DNA of 64,000 nt from Yoonia ponticola (GTDB lineage Bacteria; Pseudomonadota; Alphaproteobacteria; Rhodobacterales; Rhodobacteraceae): positions 1 through 64,000 of the forward strand of contig NZ_JACIJM010000005.1 of NCBI RefSeq assembly GCF_014199395.1, read 5' to 3'. Position numbers and translations under genes: made by a program. This document shows positions 33,118-44,889 of the stretch, one piece after another. Under the pieces are notes generated by a model, which was not told the origin of the DNA, did not search any database, and saw nothing but the letters and a program-made list of their open reading frames with translations. Position 1 is the first letter of the stretch, and each line of letters opens with the position of its first letter.

Positions 33118-34455
33118 ATGACGAATGATACGTGGGCACGTGTAATGGGCGCTTTGAAAGAAGTTCTCGGTGCGAATAGTTTTTCAAATTGGATCGAGCC
33201 GCTCGAATTTGGCGGTCTGGCGGGCGGCGTTGCGACGCTGAATGCGCCGACAACTTTCATTGGCAATTACGTCAAACAGAATTTTTCCGACCTGATTATT
33301 CACAAATTGCGCGAGGCGGATCAGAACGTTGATCGCCTTAGCTTTGCGGTTAGTGGCGAACGCCGCGCCGCAACAAAAGATGTTCAAACGCCAGCCACTG
33401 CCCCACGAAGCGACACGTCGCAGGCCGGTCTTGATAAACGCTTTACGTTTGAAACCTTCGTTGTCGGTAAACCAAACGAACTTGCACATGCCGCTGCGCG
33501 CCGCGTCGCCGAAGGTGGTCCGGTTAGCTTTAACCCGCTGTTCCTGTATGGTGGTGTTGGCCTTGGTAAAACGCACTTGATGCACGCCATTGCACACGAA
33601 TTGCGCAATCAGTCGCCACATATGAACGTGCTTTATCTGTCCGCAGAGCAATTCATGTACCGTTTCATCACGGCGTTACGTGACCGCAAAATGATGGATT
33701 TTAAGGACCTGTTCCGTTCTGTCGACATCCTGATGGTCGATGACGTTCAGTTCCTTGCTGGCAAAGACAGCACTCAAGAAGAATTCTTTCACACGTTCAA
33801 CGCGCTTGTTGATGCCGGCAAGCAGATCATCATTTCTGCTGATCGTGCGCCCGGTGAGATCAAAGATCTGGAAGAGCGGATCAAATCCCGCCTGCAATGT
33901 GGTCTGGTTGTTGATCTACACCCGACAGATTACGAACTGCGTCTCGGCGTTTTGCAAGCCAAGGCCGAAGCTTATGCGCCGATGTATCCGGGCATTCAAA
34001 TGGCCGACGGTGTTTTGGAATTCCTTGCCCACCGGATCAGCACCAACGTGCGTGTTCTCGAAGGTGCGTTGACACGTCTGTTTGCTTTTGCCTCGCTTGT
34101 TGGTCGTGAGATTAACCTTGAGTTGACGCAGGATTGTCTTGCCGATGTTCTGAAAGCCTCTGATCGCAAGGTCACAGTTGAGGAAATTCAGCGCAAGGTG
34201 TCCGAGCATTACAACATCCGCCTGTCCGATATGATCGGGCCAAAGCGGGTGCGGACCTTGGCGCGTCCTCGTCAGATCGCGATGTATCTTGCGAAAAACA
34301 TGACGAGTCGGTCATTGCCAGAGATCGGTCGCCGCTTTGGCGGACGCGATCATACAACTGTCATGCACGGCGTGAAAAAGATCGAAGAACTCAAAGCGAT
34401 CGACAGCCAAATGGCTGATGACGTGGAACTTCTGCGCCGCGCACTGTCAGAATAA
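33118..34455 (+). CDS. dnaA: Chromosomal replication initiator DnaA
   Basis: A 445-residue AAA+ protein that opens the origin. Domain I spans about residues 1-80, a short variable linker follows, Walker A is GGVGLGKTHLMHA (about residue 142), Walker B is ILMVDDVQFL, and the C-terminal DNA-binding signature is RFGGRDHTTVMHGVKKIEEL. The ribosome site is weak. It heads the dnaA-dnaN-recF run and sits behind a long intergenic region. Length is slightly short of the E. coli protein because of the small linker, as usual in this family. Confidence 0.98.
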   Translation: MTNDTWARVMGALKEVLGANSFSNWIEPLEFGGLAGGVATLNAPTTFIGNYVKQNFSDLIIHKLREADQNVDRLSFAVSGERRAATKDVQTPATAPRSDTSQAGLDKRFTFETFVVGKPNELAHAAARRVAEGGPVSFNPLFLYGGVGLGKTHLMHAIAHELRNQSPHMNVLYLSAEQFMYRFITALRDRKMMDFKDLFRSVDILMVDDVQFLAGKDSTQEEFFHTFNALVDAGKQIIISADRAPGEIKDLEERIKSRLQCGLVVDLHPTDYELRLGVLQAKAEAYAPMYPGIQMADGVLEFLAHRISTNVRVLEGALTRLFAFASLVGREINLELTQDCLADVLKASDRKVTVEEIQRKVSEHYNIRLSDMIGPKRVRTLARPRQIAMYLAKNMTSRSLPEIGRRFGGRDHTTVMHGVKKIEELKAIDSQMADDVELLRRALSE

Positions 34456-34582
34456 CGCGCCCACGGCTTGACGCTGCCCTTTAGGGCGGCAACAGTCCAA
34501 CAAATCGCTTGAGCCTGCCGGGAATTAGAGTAGTTTTTACATCCCGGCGGCAGATAGCACGCCATATTGCGGAGCATGGGAC

Positions 34583-35701
34583 ATGAAATTCAGTATCGAA
34601 CGGGCAGCATTGCTGAAGGCCGTGGCACAAGCACAATCCGTGGTTGAGCGCCGCAACACAATTCCGATCCTCGCAAACGTGTTGATCGAAGCAAATGGTG
34701 ACGACGTCATGTTCCGCGCAACCGACCTCGACATCGAAGTCGTGGACAAAGCGCCAGCCAAAGTTGAACGGGCAGGGGCCACGACGGTTTCGGCTGTGAC
34801 GCTGAACGAAATCGTTCGCAAATTGCCTGACGGTTCGTTGGTCACATTGACCGAAGACGGCGCATCAGGACGTTTGACGATCGAAGCGGGCCGCTCGAAT
34901 TTCTCATTGGCGACGTTGCCAAAAGAAGACTTCCCCGTGATGGCGTCGTCCGAATATGCCGCGAACTTTTCGGCACCAGCCCCTGTGCTGCGCCGCTTGT
35001 TTGACAAGGCCAAATTCGCGATCTCGACTGAAGAAACCCGCTACTACCTGAACGGTGTCTACATGCACGTGTCCGAGGCAGATGGCGGCAAGGTGCTGCG
35101 TTGCGTGGCAACGGACGGTCACCGCCTCGCACGGATCGACGCCGCACTACCTGAAGGCGCTGCCGACATGGCTGGCGTGATCGTGCCGCGTAAAACCGTG
35201 GGCGAGTTGCGCAAACTGCTCGACGACGACGAAATGCAGATCGCTGTATCTGTGTCCGAGACGAAAATTCGTTTTGCGACGCCGACAATCACACTGACGT
35301 CAAAAGTCATCGACGGCACGTTCCCTGATTACACGCGGGTTATCCCGACGGGAAACACGCGCAAGCTGGAAGTTGACGCCGCTGAATTTGCTAAGGCCGT
35401 TGACCGCGTTGCTACCGTATCGTCGGAACGGTCGCGTGCCGTGAAATTGTCGTTGGATGAAGACCGTTTGATATTGTCCGTGAACGCCCCTGATAGCGGC
35501 GCTGCGGAAGAAGAACTGGCGGTTTCTTACGGTGATGAGCGTTTGGAAATCGGCTTTAATGCCAAATACTTGCTCGAAATCGCAAGCCAGGTAGATCGCG
35601 AAAACGCTGTGTTCCTGTTCAATTCTTCGGGCGATCCAACGTTGATGCGCGAAGGCAATGACACGTCAGCCATCTACGTTGTTATGCCGATGCGTGTTTA
35701 A
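34583..35701 (+). CDS. dnaN: DNA polymerase III beta sliding clamp
   Basis: A 372-residue processivity clamp made of three similar domains. It opens KFSIERAALLKAVAQAQSVV and ends in the conserved MPMRV. The peptide-binding pocket strand near VVMPMRV is intact. It lies 127 bases after dnaA; that spacer contains a hairpin (GCTGCCC/GGGCGGC, 34481-34498) that may slow read-through. Confidence 0.97.
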   Translation: MKFSIERAALLKAVAQAQSVVERRNTIPILANVLIEANGDDVMFRATDLDIEVVDKAPAKVERAGATTVSAVTLNEIVRKLPDGSLVTLTEDGASGRLTIEAGRSNFSLATLPKEDFPVMASSEYAANFSAPAPVLRRLFDKAKFAISTEETRYYLNGVYMHVSEADGGKVLRCVATDGHRLARIDAALPEGAADMAGVIVPRKTVGELRKLLDDDEMQIAVSVSETKIRFATPTITLTSKVIDGTFPDYTRVIPTGNTRKLEVDAAEFAKAVDRVATVSSERSRAVKLSLDEDRLILSVNAPDSGAAEEELAVSYGDERLEIGFNAKYLLEIASQVDRENAVFLFNSSGDPTLMREGNDTSAIYVVMPMRV

Positions 35702-35776
35702 CGCAGACAATTTTTGATAAATTGTTTTCCCGACAGGCTTTTGCAGAAAAGTCCGCGGCGATGGTAACTTAGGATA

Positions 35777-36889
35777 ATGCTCGCGCTTTCTGAACTGACT
35801 CTGTCTCACTTTCGCTCGCACCGTCGGGCTGTGCTAGAGGTCGATGCGCGGCCTATCGCGATCTATGGTGGAAATGGCGCGGGCAAGACGAACCTGATCG
35901 AAGCAGTGTCGATGCTATCGCCCGGGCGTGGTTTGCGTCGCGCTGCGATGGATGACTTGATCCGCCGACCTGAATCGCTGGGTTGGAAGGTCACATCAGT
36001 CCTGCAATCGCTCAACCAGACGCATGAAATCAGCACATTTGCCGAGCCGTCGCAGTCACGCCAAGTCAAAATAGATGACAAGACATCGCCGCAAACGGCA
36101 CTTGGCCGTATCGCGCGGATTCTGTGGTTGGTCCCATCGATGGATCGCCTTTGGATCGAAGGGGCTGACGGTCGGCGGCGTTTTCTGGATCGCGCAACGC
36201 TCAGTTTTACACCGTCCCACGCCGAGGCCGTGCTGTCCTATGAAAAGGCGATGCGTGAACGAAACCGGTTGCTGAAAGACATGGTGCGCGACCCGCATTG
36301 GTATGTGGCGCTGGAACGGCAGATGGCGGAATCCGGTGCGGTCATCCACGCTAACCGGACCGCGACCATTAATGAGTTGAACGGCGCGCAGGCAATTGCA
36401 ACGACTGGTTTTCCAACGGCTGAGTTGTCGTTAATCCATCCTGATGGCGGGTGCGAGGCACCTGATGATCCGATTGCGCTTGCCTTAACCTTTGCGAACA
36501 ATCGCGCCCGCGATCTTGCCGCCGGACGCGCATTACACGGTCCACACCGTGCTGACTTGGGCGCGCGATACGCGGAAAAGGACGCTCTTGCCAAAGATTG
36601 CTCAACTGGCGAACAAAAGGCATTGCTGATTTCGCTCATCCTCGCCAATGCACGCGCGCTGACCCGCGATTTAGGGGCGCCCCCGATCTTATTGCTGGAC
36701 GAAGTCGCGGCACACCTTGACGCGAACCGCCGCGCGGCCCTCTATGATGAAATATGCACGCTCGGCGCGCAGGCGTGGATGACTGGCACCGGCGCAGAGT
36801 TGTTTTCCGAACTCGGTAGTCGTGCCCAGTATGTCGAAGTCGGCGATGAAACCGGCGCATCAACCGTGACCCAAAGGACCGCACCATGA
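35777..36889 (+). CDS. recF: DNA repair and recombination protein RecF
   Basis: A 370-residue SMC-like ATPase that loads RecA at gaps. Walker A is YGGNGAGKTNLIEAV (about residue 29), the signature region lies near STGEQKALLISLILANAR, and Walker B is PPILLLDEVAAHLD. The start behind TAACTTAGGATA is standard. Its stop overlaps the start of a small glyoxalase-fold gene (ATGA), so the two are coupled. Confidence 0.95.
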   Translation: MLALSELTLSHFRSHRRAVLEVDARPIAIYGGNGAGKTNLIEAVSMLSPGRGLRRAAMDDLIRRPESLGWKVTSVLQSLNQTHEISTFAEPSQSRQVKIDDKTSPQTALGRIARILWLVPSMDRLWIEGADGRRRFLDRATLSFTPSHAEAVLSYEKAMRERNRLLKDMVRDPHWYVALERQMAESGAVIHANRTATINELNGAQAIATTGFPTAELSLIHPDGGCEAPDDPIALALTFANNRARDLAAGRALHGPHRADLGARYAEKDALAKDCSTGEQKALLISLILANARALTRDLGAPPILLLDEVAAHLDANRRAALYDEICTLGAQAWMTGTGAELFSELGSRAQYVEVGDETGASTVTQRTAP

Positions 36890-37335
36890 CCCAGTTTCCG
36901 GCACAACGTGCAACGCTGATTACCCTTGGTGTCGCTGATCTGGATCGTGCAAAGGCGTTTTATGCCGCACTTGGTTGGACGCCCAAAGAGGACCTGCCCG
37001 AAGTCGCATTTTACCAGATCAACGGCATGGCGCTTGGACTATTCGGGCTGAAAAACCTTGCCAAAGATCAAGGTCGCCCTGATGCCGCGCTTGGCGTTGG
37101 GGGGATGACGCTAGGACAGAATTTTGAAACCGAAGCGGATGTTGATGCGGCCTATGCACTTGCGCTGAAAGCCGGTGCGACTGCGTTAAAGGCCCCCGAA
37201 AAGGTTTTTTGGGGCGGATATTCCGGTTATTATTCAGATCCCGACGGACATGTTTGGGAAGTCGCAATGAATCCGTTCTGGCCGTTAAACGACGATGGCA
37301 GTTTAACCTTGCCTGACAGGCCAAATGCTGCGTGA
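36886..37335 (+). CDS. VOC/glyoxalase-fold protein
   Basis: A 149-residue single-chain vicinal-oxygen-chelate protein with two beta-alpha-beta-beta-beta modules (TLITLGVADLDRAKAFYAAL; GYYSDPDGHVWEVAMNPFW). Metal-ligand positions are not all conserved in type (the usual first His is replaced in ITLGVADL), so it may bind a small molecule without catalysis. It is translationally coupled to recF and close to a LysE-type exporter; no specific function can be given. Confidence 0.85.
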   Translation: MTQFPAQRATLITLGVADLDRAKAFYAALGWTPKEDLPEVAFYQINGMALGLFGLKNLAKDQGRPDAALGVGGMTLGQNFETEADVDAAYALALKAGATALKAPEKVFWGGYSGYYSDPDGHVWEVAMNPFWPLNDDGSLTLPDRPNAA

Positions 37336-37385
37336 TATGCGCGACCACTTGTTGATCCTTTCAACCCGCAAGGGCGCGCAGTTTG

Positions 37386-38006
37386 ATGACACTCTCGATT
37401 TCTGACCTGCTGCTTTATGCAGGAGCATTGTTCGTTCTTTTCCTCACGCCCGGACCCGTCTGGGTCGCGTTGATCGCACGCACGTTGTCGGGCGGGTTTC
37501 ACGGGGCGTGGCCATTGGCATTGGGTGTTGTTATCGGCGATGTACTTTGGCCGCTTGTCGCGATCTTTGGCTTAACGTGGTTAATTTCACTTTACGGGGG
37601 TATCCTCGAAGCGATTGGCTGGATCGCTTGCCTCATGTTTATTGTGATGGGTGTGCTGCTGATCCGTCATGCGGACAAAACCATCGCGAGCGATAGCAGG
37701 CTCACGCGTCCTGGCAGGTGGGCGGGCTTTCTTGCTGGGCTGGCCGTGATCATCGGCAATCCGAAAGCCGTTTTATTCTACATGGGCATGCTGCCCGGTT
37801 TCTTTGATCTCTCGTCGGTCACGGCATACGATATCGCGGCGATCTGTACTTTATCGTTCGTGGTGCCGCTGATCGGGAACCTCATTCTGGCGACATTTAT
37901 CGGCAAAGCACGCGCACTTTTGACGTCTCCGACAGCCTTAAAGCGGACCAACATCATCGCTGGTTTCCTGCTGATCGGCGTGGGGCTTGTGATCCCTTTC
38001 GTCTGA
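37386..38006 (+). CDS. LysE/RhtB-family exporter
   Basis: A 206-residue inner-membrane protein with about six helices. The family motif is at the N-terminus: LFLTPGPVWVALIARTLSGG, followed by GAWPLALGVVIGDVLWPLVA; a second block is GLAVIIGNPKAVLFYMG. Members export amino acids such as homoserine, threonine or lysine; the substrate here is unknown. The ATG at 37386 is preferred over a TTG three bases upstream. Confidence 0.9.
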   Translation: MTLSISDLLLYAGALFVLFLTPGPVWVALIARTLSGGFHGAWPLALGVVIGDVLWPLVAIFGLTWLISLYGGILEAIGWIACLMFIVMGVLLIRHADKTIASDSRLTRPGRWAGFLAGLAVIIGNPKAVLFYMGMLPGFFDLSSVTAYDIAAICTLSFVVPLIGNLILATFIGKARALLTSPTALKRTNIIAGFLLIGVGLVIPFV

Positions 38007-38067
38007 CACAAAATGTAGCGGCTAACGCGTGACAACCCCCTGAAAAAAGCATATATTTGGGGGGTAA

Positions 38068-40503
<2,436 letters not shown>

Positions 40504-40524
40504 CGTCAGATTAATTGCCGAAAT

Positions 40525-40559
40525 AACCGCGCGACCCGTAAGGGTTTGCGCGGTTTTTA
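40525..40559 (+). terminator. Rho-independent terminator after gyrB
   Basis: ACCGCGC pairs with GCGCGGT, enclosing an inner ACCC/GGGT helix, and is followed by a run of T residues at 40554-40558. It lies about 22 bases after the gyrB stop and faces the end of the convergent fliI gene. Confidence 0.9.
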
Positions 40560-40596
40560 GCAATTCAAATTTGTTCGCGAAGTCGTCTAAGTCTCA

Positions 40597-41943
40597 TCAG
40601 CCTCCAGCACCCACAGCCCGGTTCAACATACTGTCAGGCATTGTACGGTTTAACGCATCGAAATGCGATTTGATGCCTCGGCTGTCACGAACCGCTAGAA
40701 ACGTTTCAAGCGCGTCGTGGCTTTTGATAGCGTCGTCGACCTTTGGGTCTGATCCTTTTACATATAGCCCCGCTTGGATCATCAACTCTGCATTCTTGTA
40801 GTTGCCAAGATGCTCGCGTGCCTTGGAGATCAGCGCATTCTCGTGGCGTTCAGCTGCCGCTGGCAGCGAACGGGACACTGATTTTAGGACGTCAATTGCC
40901 GGAAAACGCCCGCGTTCTGCGATTTCTCGGTCCATTACAATGTGCCCGTCAAGTATGCCTCGCATAATGTCTGCGACGGGTTCTTCCATGTCGGACCCTG
41001 ACACGAGCACGGAAAATACCGCCGTGATGTCGCCTGTGTCTTTGGTCCCGGGCCCTGCGCGTTCGCACAGGCTGGCGATTGCGGGCACCATCGATGCGGG
41101 GTAGCCGCGCAGTGATGCCTCTTCTCCGGCGGCGATCGCGACCTCGCGGTGGGCTTCGCAAAACCGTGTCATCGAATCGGCAAATAGCACGACATGTAAT
41201 CCTTGATCGCGGAAATGTTCTGCGACTGCCATGGCGGCGAGGGCGCAGCGGCGTCGGATTTGCGGTGCGCGATCTGATGTCGCCGCGACAATTATTGAAC
41301 GCGCCATACCTTCGGGTCCAAGCACATTTTCGATGAAATGAACCAGCTCACGTCCCCTTTCACCGATCAGCGCGATCACAATCAAATCGGCAGTGGCGCT
41401 TTGCGCAAGGTCCGCGATCAACGTCGATTTCCCGACGCCAGAGCCTGCAAAGAGCCCGATCCGTTGTCCCTTAACGAGTGGTAAAAAGGTGTTGAAAATT
41501 GCCAGCGAAGTCTCCAGCCGTTCGCCCATCTGTCGTCGTGTGTGCGCTGGGGGTGGGCCGCGACGCAAAGGCACGGCGTGTTTACCTTGAAGGATCGGTG
41601 CGCCGTCCAGCGGTTCGCCGTTGGGGTCGATCACACGCCCGATCCAACTTTCATCGGGGGCAAATCGAATTGGTTTATGCAAATGGACAGCGTCGTTTAA
41701 CTTGATTCCCTCCATCGTTTCTTCGACCAGAATTGTGGCGATTCCGTCGCCGAGTTGGATGATTTCACCCGAAATTTTGCGTGATCCCGCATAAATCGAA
41801 ACTGGATCACCTAATCCTGCGATTTGCGAAATCCCGGACACATGTGCCACTGCGCCGTTGATTTCTTCAATTCTTCCAATGGGATGGATCGGTGACAGTG
41901 CTTGAATTGAGGCCGTTACTTTTTCGATAAACGTGATGTTCAT
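40597..41943 (-). CDS. fliI: Flagellum-specific ATPase FliI
   Basis: A 448-residue F1-beta-like ATPase that drives flagellar protein export. Walker A is GLFAGSGVGKSTLIADL (about residue 166), Walker B lies in LHVVLFADSMTRFCEAHRE, and the family block is GYPASMVPAIASLCERAG. The ATG at 41943 behind AAAGGAAC is chosen over one 24 bases upstream. It is divergent from the flgBC-fliE-fliQ operon, with a shared 82-base promoter region. Confidence 0.94.
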   Translation of the reverse strand: MNITFIEKVTASIQALSPIHPIGRIEEINGAVAHVSGISQIAGLGDPVSIYAGSRKISGEIIQLGDGIATILVEETMEGIKLNDAVHLHKPIRFAPDESWIGRVIDPNGEPLDGAPILQGKHAVPLRRGPPPAHTRRQMGERLETSLAIFNTFLPLVKGQRIGLFAGSGVGKSTLIADLAQSATADLIVIALIGERGRELVHFIENVLGPEGMARSIIVAATSDRAPQIRRRCALAAMAVAEHFRDQGLHVVLFADSMTRFCEAHREVAIAAGEEASLRGYPASMVPAIASLCERAGPGTKDTGDITAVFSVLVSGSDMEEPVADIMRGILDGHIVMDREIAERGRFPAIDVLKSVSRSLPAAAERHENALISKAREHLGNYKNAELMIQAGLYVKGSDPKVDDAIKSHDALETFLAVRDSRGIKSHFDALNRTMPDSMLNRAVGAGG

Positions 41944-42025
41944 CGTGTTCCTTTCGGTTTGAGACAACTTCTTTTTAAGGAATCACCGTTAAAGCTTTGT
42001 TGAAGTCACACGAGGGAGAACCCCG

Positions 42026-42409
42026 ATGTATCAAAATCTTGAACTATTTCAGACCGCCGGTGCGATGGCGCGACATGCGGGTAGCCGTCAGGCTGTTGTT
42101 GCGCAAAACATTGCAAATGCGGACACACCTAATTTTCGCGCGTTAGAAATGTCTTCGTTTGCGAAGACAGTAGAGCAAAATCCAGCGACGAGCATGAAGG
42201 CGACGCGCGCCAGCCATTTGAACGGTGTTGCAGCCGCGCAAGCGCAGGTCAATCCAACTGAATCCCGTGCAGAGCCCGCGCCGAATGGCAATTCCGTCTC
42301 GATTGAAGACGAGATGCTGCGGTCTGTTGAAGTCTCGCGAGAACATTCTCGTGCGCTTGCGATCTACCGTCACGGCATGACGGTTCTGCGCACGACGTTA
42401 GGGAGATAG
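42026..42409 (+). CDS. flgB: Flagellar basal-body rod protein FlgB
   Basis: A 127-residue proximal rod subunit. The N-terminal rod motif is RQAVVAQNIANADTPNFRA and the C-terminal helix is REHSRALAIYRHGMTVLRT. It is exported without a cleaved signal peptide. It heads an operon of ten flagellar genes whose starts and stops nearly touch, behind a GAGGGAGAA ribosome site. Confidence 0.94.
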   Translation: MYQNLELFQTAGAMARHAGSRQAVVAQNIANADTPNFRALEMSSFAKTVEQNPATSMKATRASHLNGVAAAQAQVNPTESRAEPAPNGNSVSIEDEMLRSVEVSREHSRALAIYRHGMTVLRTTLGR

Positions 42410-42412
42410 ATC

Positions 42413-42805
42413 ATGGCATATGATTTTTCCGACGCAATGTCAGTCGCGTCTAGCGGCATGAAAGCGCAAGCGAACAGACTGCGCCATGTCTCTGAAAACA
42501 TCGCGAATACCGACACGCCCGGATATCGCCGCAAAACGGTTTCCTTCGAAGAAACGGTACGCGGTCCGGCGCAAGGCAGCGTTTCTGTAGGGAATGTGCG
42601 TCTGGATCAAAGTGAACTGAGTCAGGTGTTCGATCCGAACCACCCTATGGCGAACGACAACGGATATTATGACGGGTCGAATGTGAACCTGATCATCGAA
42701 ATCGCTGACGCGCGAGAGGCGCAGCGTAGTTATGAGGCCAATCTCAAAATGTTCGATCAAGTACGTCAGATGTCGACGTCTTTGATGGATTTACTCAGAA
42801 GATAA
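42413..42805 (+). CDS. flgC: Flagellar basal-body rod protein FlgC
   Basis: A 130-residue rod subunit with the motif RLRHVSENIANTDTPGYRRK near the start and the closing helix RSYEANLKMFDQVRQMSTSL. The SNVNLIIEIADAREAQRSYE region matches the FlgC C-terminal consensus (here GSNVNLIIE). It starts three bases after flgB and is followed after 12 bases by fliE. Confidence 0.95.
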   Translation: MAYDFSDAMSVASSGMKAQANRLRHVSENIANTDTPGYRRKTVSFEETVRGPAQGSVSVGNVRLDQSELSQVFDPNHPMANDNGYYDGSNVNLIIEIADAREAQRSYEANLKMFDQVRQMSTSLMDLLRR

Positions 42806-42817
42806 GGAATAGTCAGA

Positions 42818-43102
42818 ATGGATATTCGGAATATACTCGCCGCTCAGAATTACGCGGCGACAAAGGCGGTAACAGGCGCAGACCCGGCGGCGATGGGCGG
42901 GGCGGTGTTCGATGGCGCTAAAGATTTTATTTCAACGTTACAACAAAGCGAAGCAACGGCTGTTTCCGCGATGACGTCAGGCGCTGATCCGCATGCCTTG
43001 GTCGAGGCGCTGGCCCAAACGGAACTAGCCGTGCAGTCGGTCGTGGCCGTGCGTGATAAGGTCGTCGAAGCCTATCAAGAGTTGTTGCGGATGCCTCTCT
43101 GA
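42818..43102 (+). CDS. fliE: Flagellar hook-basal body protein FliE
   Basis: A 94-residue adaptor that joins the MS ring to the rod. The FliE consensus is at its C-terminal half: HALVEALAQTELAVQSVVAV then RDKVVEAYQELLRMPL. Length is normal. Its stop overlaps the start of fliQ (TGATG), indicating translational coupling. Confidence 0.93.
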   Translation: MDIRNILAAQNYAATKAVTGADPAAMGGAVFDGAKDFISTLQQSEATAVSAMTSGADPHALVEALAQTELAVQSVVAVRDKVVEAYQELLRMPL

Positions 43103-43371
43103 TGATGTCCGAGGCGCTATTCTACGACACCCTTCGGGAAGGGCTGTGGACCGGTTTTGTCGTGGCCATTCCCATTTTGACCGTGGCGTTAACCGTAGGA
43201 CTGGCAATCGGCTTGTTCCAAGCGCTGACCTCTATTCAGGAAATGACGCTCACGTTCGTTCCGAAACTCGCGGCGATCATTGCTGTGTTCTGGGGAACCA
43301 TGAATTTCATGTCAGAGACGTTGGTCAGCTTTTTCCAAGCCACATTAATACCGGTCATCATCGGAGGATAA
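43102..43371 (+). CDS. fliQ: Flagellar export gate protein FliQ
   Basis: An 89-residue inner-membrane protein with two hydrophobic helices (about residues 14-38 and 50-75), separated by the family motif LFQALTSIQEMTLTFVPKLA. It belongs to the FliP-FliQ-FliR export gate. The partner genes fliP and fliR are not in this window, so the flagellar set continues elsewhere on the chromosome. Confidence 0.94.
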   Translation: MMSEALFYDTLREGLWTGFVVAIPILTVALTVGLAIGLFQALTSIQEMTLTFVPKLAAIIAVFWGTMNFMSETLVSFFQATLIPVIIGG

Positions 43372-43374
43372 GTC

Positions 43375-44091
43375 ATGGATAACGCAACATATACCGCACT
43401 GACCCGACAGTCAGGTCTCGCAAATGAGATGCGCGTCGTGGCGAACAACATTGCCAACGCATCGACGACCGGATTTCGGGCCGAGGGTGTTATCTTTTCA
43501 GAATACGTGAATGCTTTGGGCAATGACCACGACTCGTTATCGATGGCGACCGCTCGTGTGCGCGACACCATGGAGGCGCAAGGTGCGTTAAAGCAAACGA
43601 ACGCGACATTTGATCTCGCAATCGAGGGCGACGGATTTTTCCTGATCCAAACGCCAAACGGCGAGAGATTGACGCGGGCTGGTCATTTTACACCCAACCA
43701 AAACGGCGATCTTGTCACGGCTGACGGTTTCCCAGTCCTGGACGCTGGCGGTGCACCGGTGTTCGTTCCAACGGGCGCGGGTCCTGTCGTTATTGGCGCA
43801 GACGGGGTGGTCAGCGCTGGTGGTCAGTTGGTCGGGCAGGTCGGGCTTGTCGTACCAAATAATCCGCAGGGCCTGACGCGCGAGGGTGGCACCCGATTTG
43901 TGGCTCCCGATGGGTTCGATGTCGCCCCCGATGCGCGTGTCGTTCAAGGTTTTCTCGAAGGCTCGAACGTCAATCCGACACTTGAAATCGCCCGAATGAT
44001 CGAAGTTCAGCGTGCGTATGAGCTGGGCCAAAGTTTCTTAGATAAAGAGGACGAGCGTATCCGCGCCGTCATGCAGGCCATGGGCCGTTAA
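43375..44091 (+). CDS. flgF: Flagellar basal-body rod protein FlgF
   Basis: A 238-residue proximal-rod protein. The N-terminal motif is NEMRVVANNIANASTTGFRA, the central flagellar fold has AIEGDGFFLIQTPNGERLTR, and the C-terminal helix is SNVNPTLEIARMIEVQRAYE. It lies four bases after fliQ and 13 bases before flgG, which it resembles, as expected for paralogous rod proteins. Confidence 0.93.
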   Translation: MDNATYTALTRQSGLANEMRVVANNIANASTTGFRAEGVIFSEYVNALGNDHDSLSMATARVRDTMEAQGALKQTNATFDLAIEGDGFFLIQTPNGERLTRAGHFTPNQNGDLVTADGFPVLDAGGAPVFVPTGAGPVVIGADGVVSAGGQLVGQVGLVVPNNPQGLTREGGTRFVAPDGFDVAPDARVVQGFLEGSNVNPTLEIARMIEVQRAYELGQSFLDKEDERIRAVMQAMGR

Positions 44092-44103
44092 AGGAGTATT
44101 GAT

Positions 44104-44889
44104 ATGCGAGCATTACAAATTGCGGCTGCCGGCATGGCTGCGCAACAAACACGCGTCGAAGTTATTTCCAACAATCTCGCGAACATGAACACGACGGGCT
44201 ATAACGCGCGGCGTGCCGAATTTGCCGACCTACATTACCAGCAGGTTGCCCGCCCGGGATCAATCAACGCAACTGATGGAACCGTGCTGCCGACCGGCAT
44301 TCAAATGGGGCTTGGCGTTCGCCCGACTGCGGTCTCTATGATTTTAGCGCAGGGTGCTGTTGCGCAAACCGGCGGTGATCTTGATGTTGCCATCGAAGGG
44401 CGCGGTTATCTTGAGATTACGCTACCCAACGGCACTGCGGCGTACACCCGCGATGGCGGGTTGAAGCGGACTGGCGACGGTTTGATCGTGACGTCTGACG
44501 GTTTTCCGGTTGTCCCGAACATCACCATTCCAGAGGAAACGCAGTCAATTTCGATCAATGCTGATGGCGAGGTTTACGCGTTCTTTGATGATCGCGTCGA
44601 ACCAGAGCAGCTGGGTCAATTTAACCTCGCCGGATTTACCAATCCTAAAGGTTTAGAAGCTATTGGGTCCAACATGTTCGTCGAAAGCCCCGCGTCTGGT
44701 CCGCCCGCGATATCAGAGCCGGGTGTTGATGGTTTGGGGACCTTTCGGCAGGGGTATTTAGAGGAAAGCTCGGTCGATCCTGTAAAGGAAGTCACCGATT
44801 TGATTGAGGCACAGCGTGGTTACGAGTTGAATTCAAAAGTGATCTCAGCAGCAGACCAAATGCTGGGTGCAACGGTGCAAATCCGATGA
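44104..44889 (+). CDS. flgG: Flagellar basal-body rod protein FlgG
   Basis: A 261-residue distal-rod protein. Motifs are RVEVISNNLANMNTTGYNAR at the N-terminus, VAIEGRGYLEITLPNGTAAY in the middle, and ESSVDPVKEVTDLIEAQRGY with YELNSKVISAADQMLGATVQ at the C-terminus. The length is exactly that expected. Its stop overlaps the flgA start (ATGATG). Confidence 0.95.
   Translation: MRALQIAAAGMAAQQTRVEVISNNLANMNTTGYNARRAEFADLHYQQVARPGSINATDGTVLPTGIQMGLGVRPTAVSMILAQGAVAQTGGDLDVAIEGRGYLEITLPNGTAAYTRDGGLKRTGDGLIVTSDGFPVVPNITIPEETQSISINADGEVYAFFDDRVEPEQLGQFNLAGFTNPKGLEAIGSNMFVESPASGPPAISEPGVDGLGTFRQGYLEESSVDPVKEVTDLIEAQRGYELNSKVISAADQMLGATVQIR

Noticed and set aside
41968-42025. Two TTAA motifs between fliI and flgB as a possible CtrA site
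   Set aside because: They are ten bases apart instead of seven, so they do not fit the CtrA consensus.
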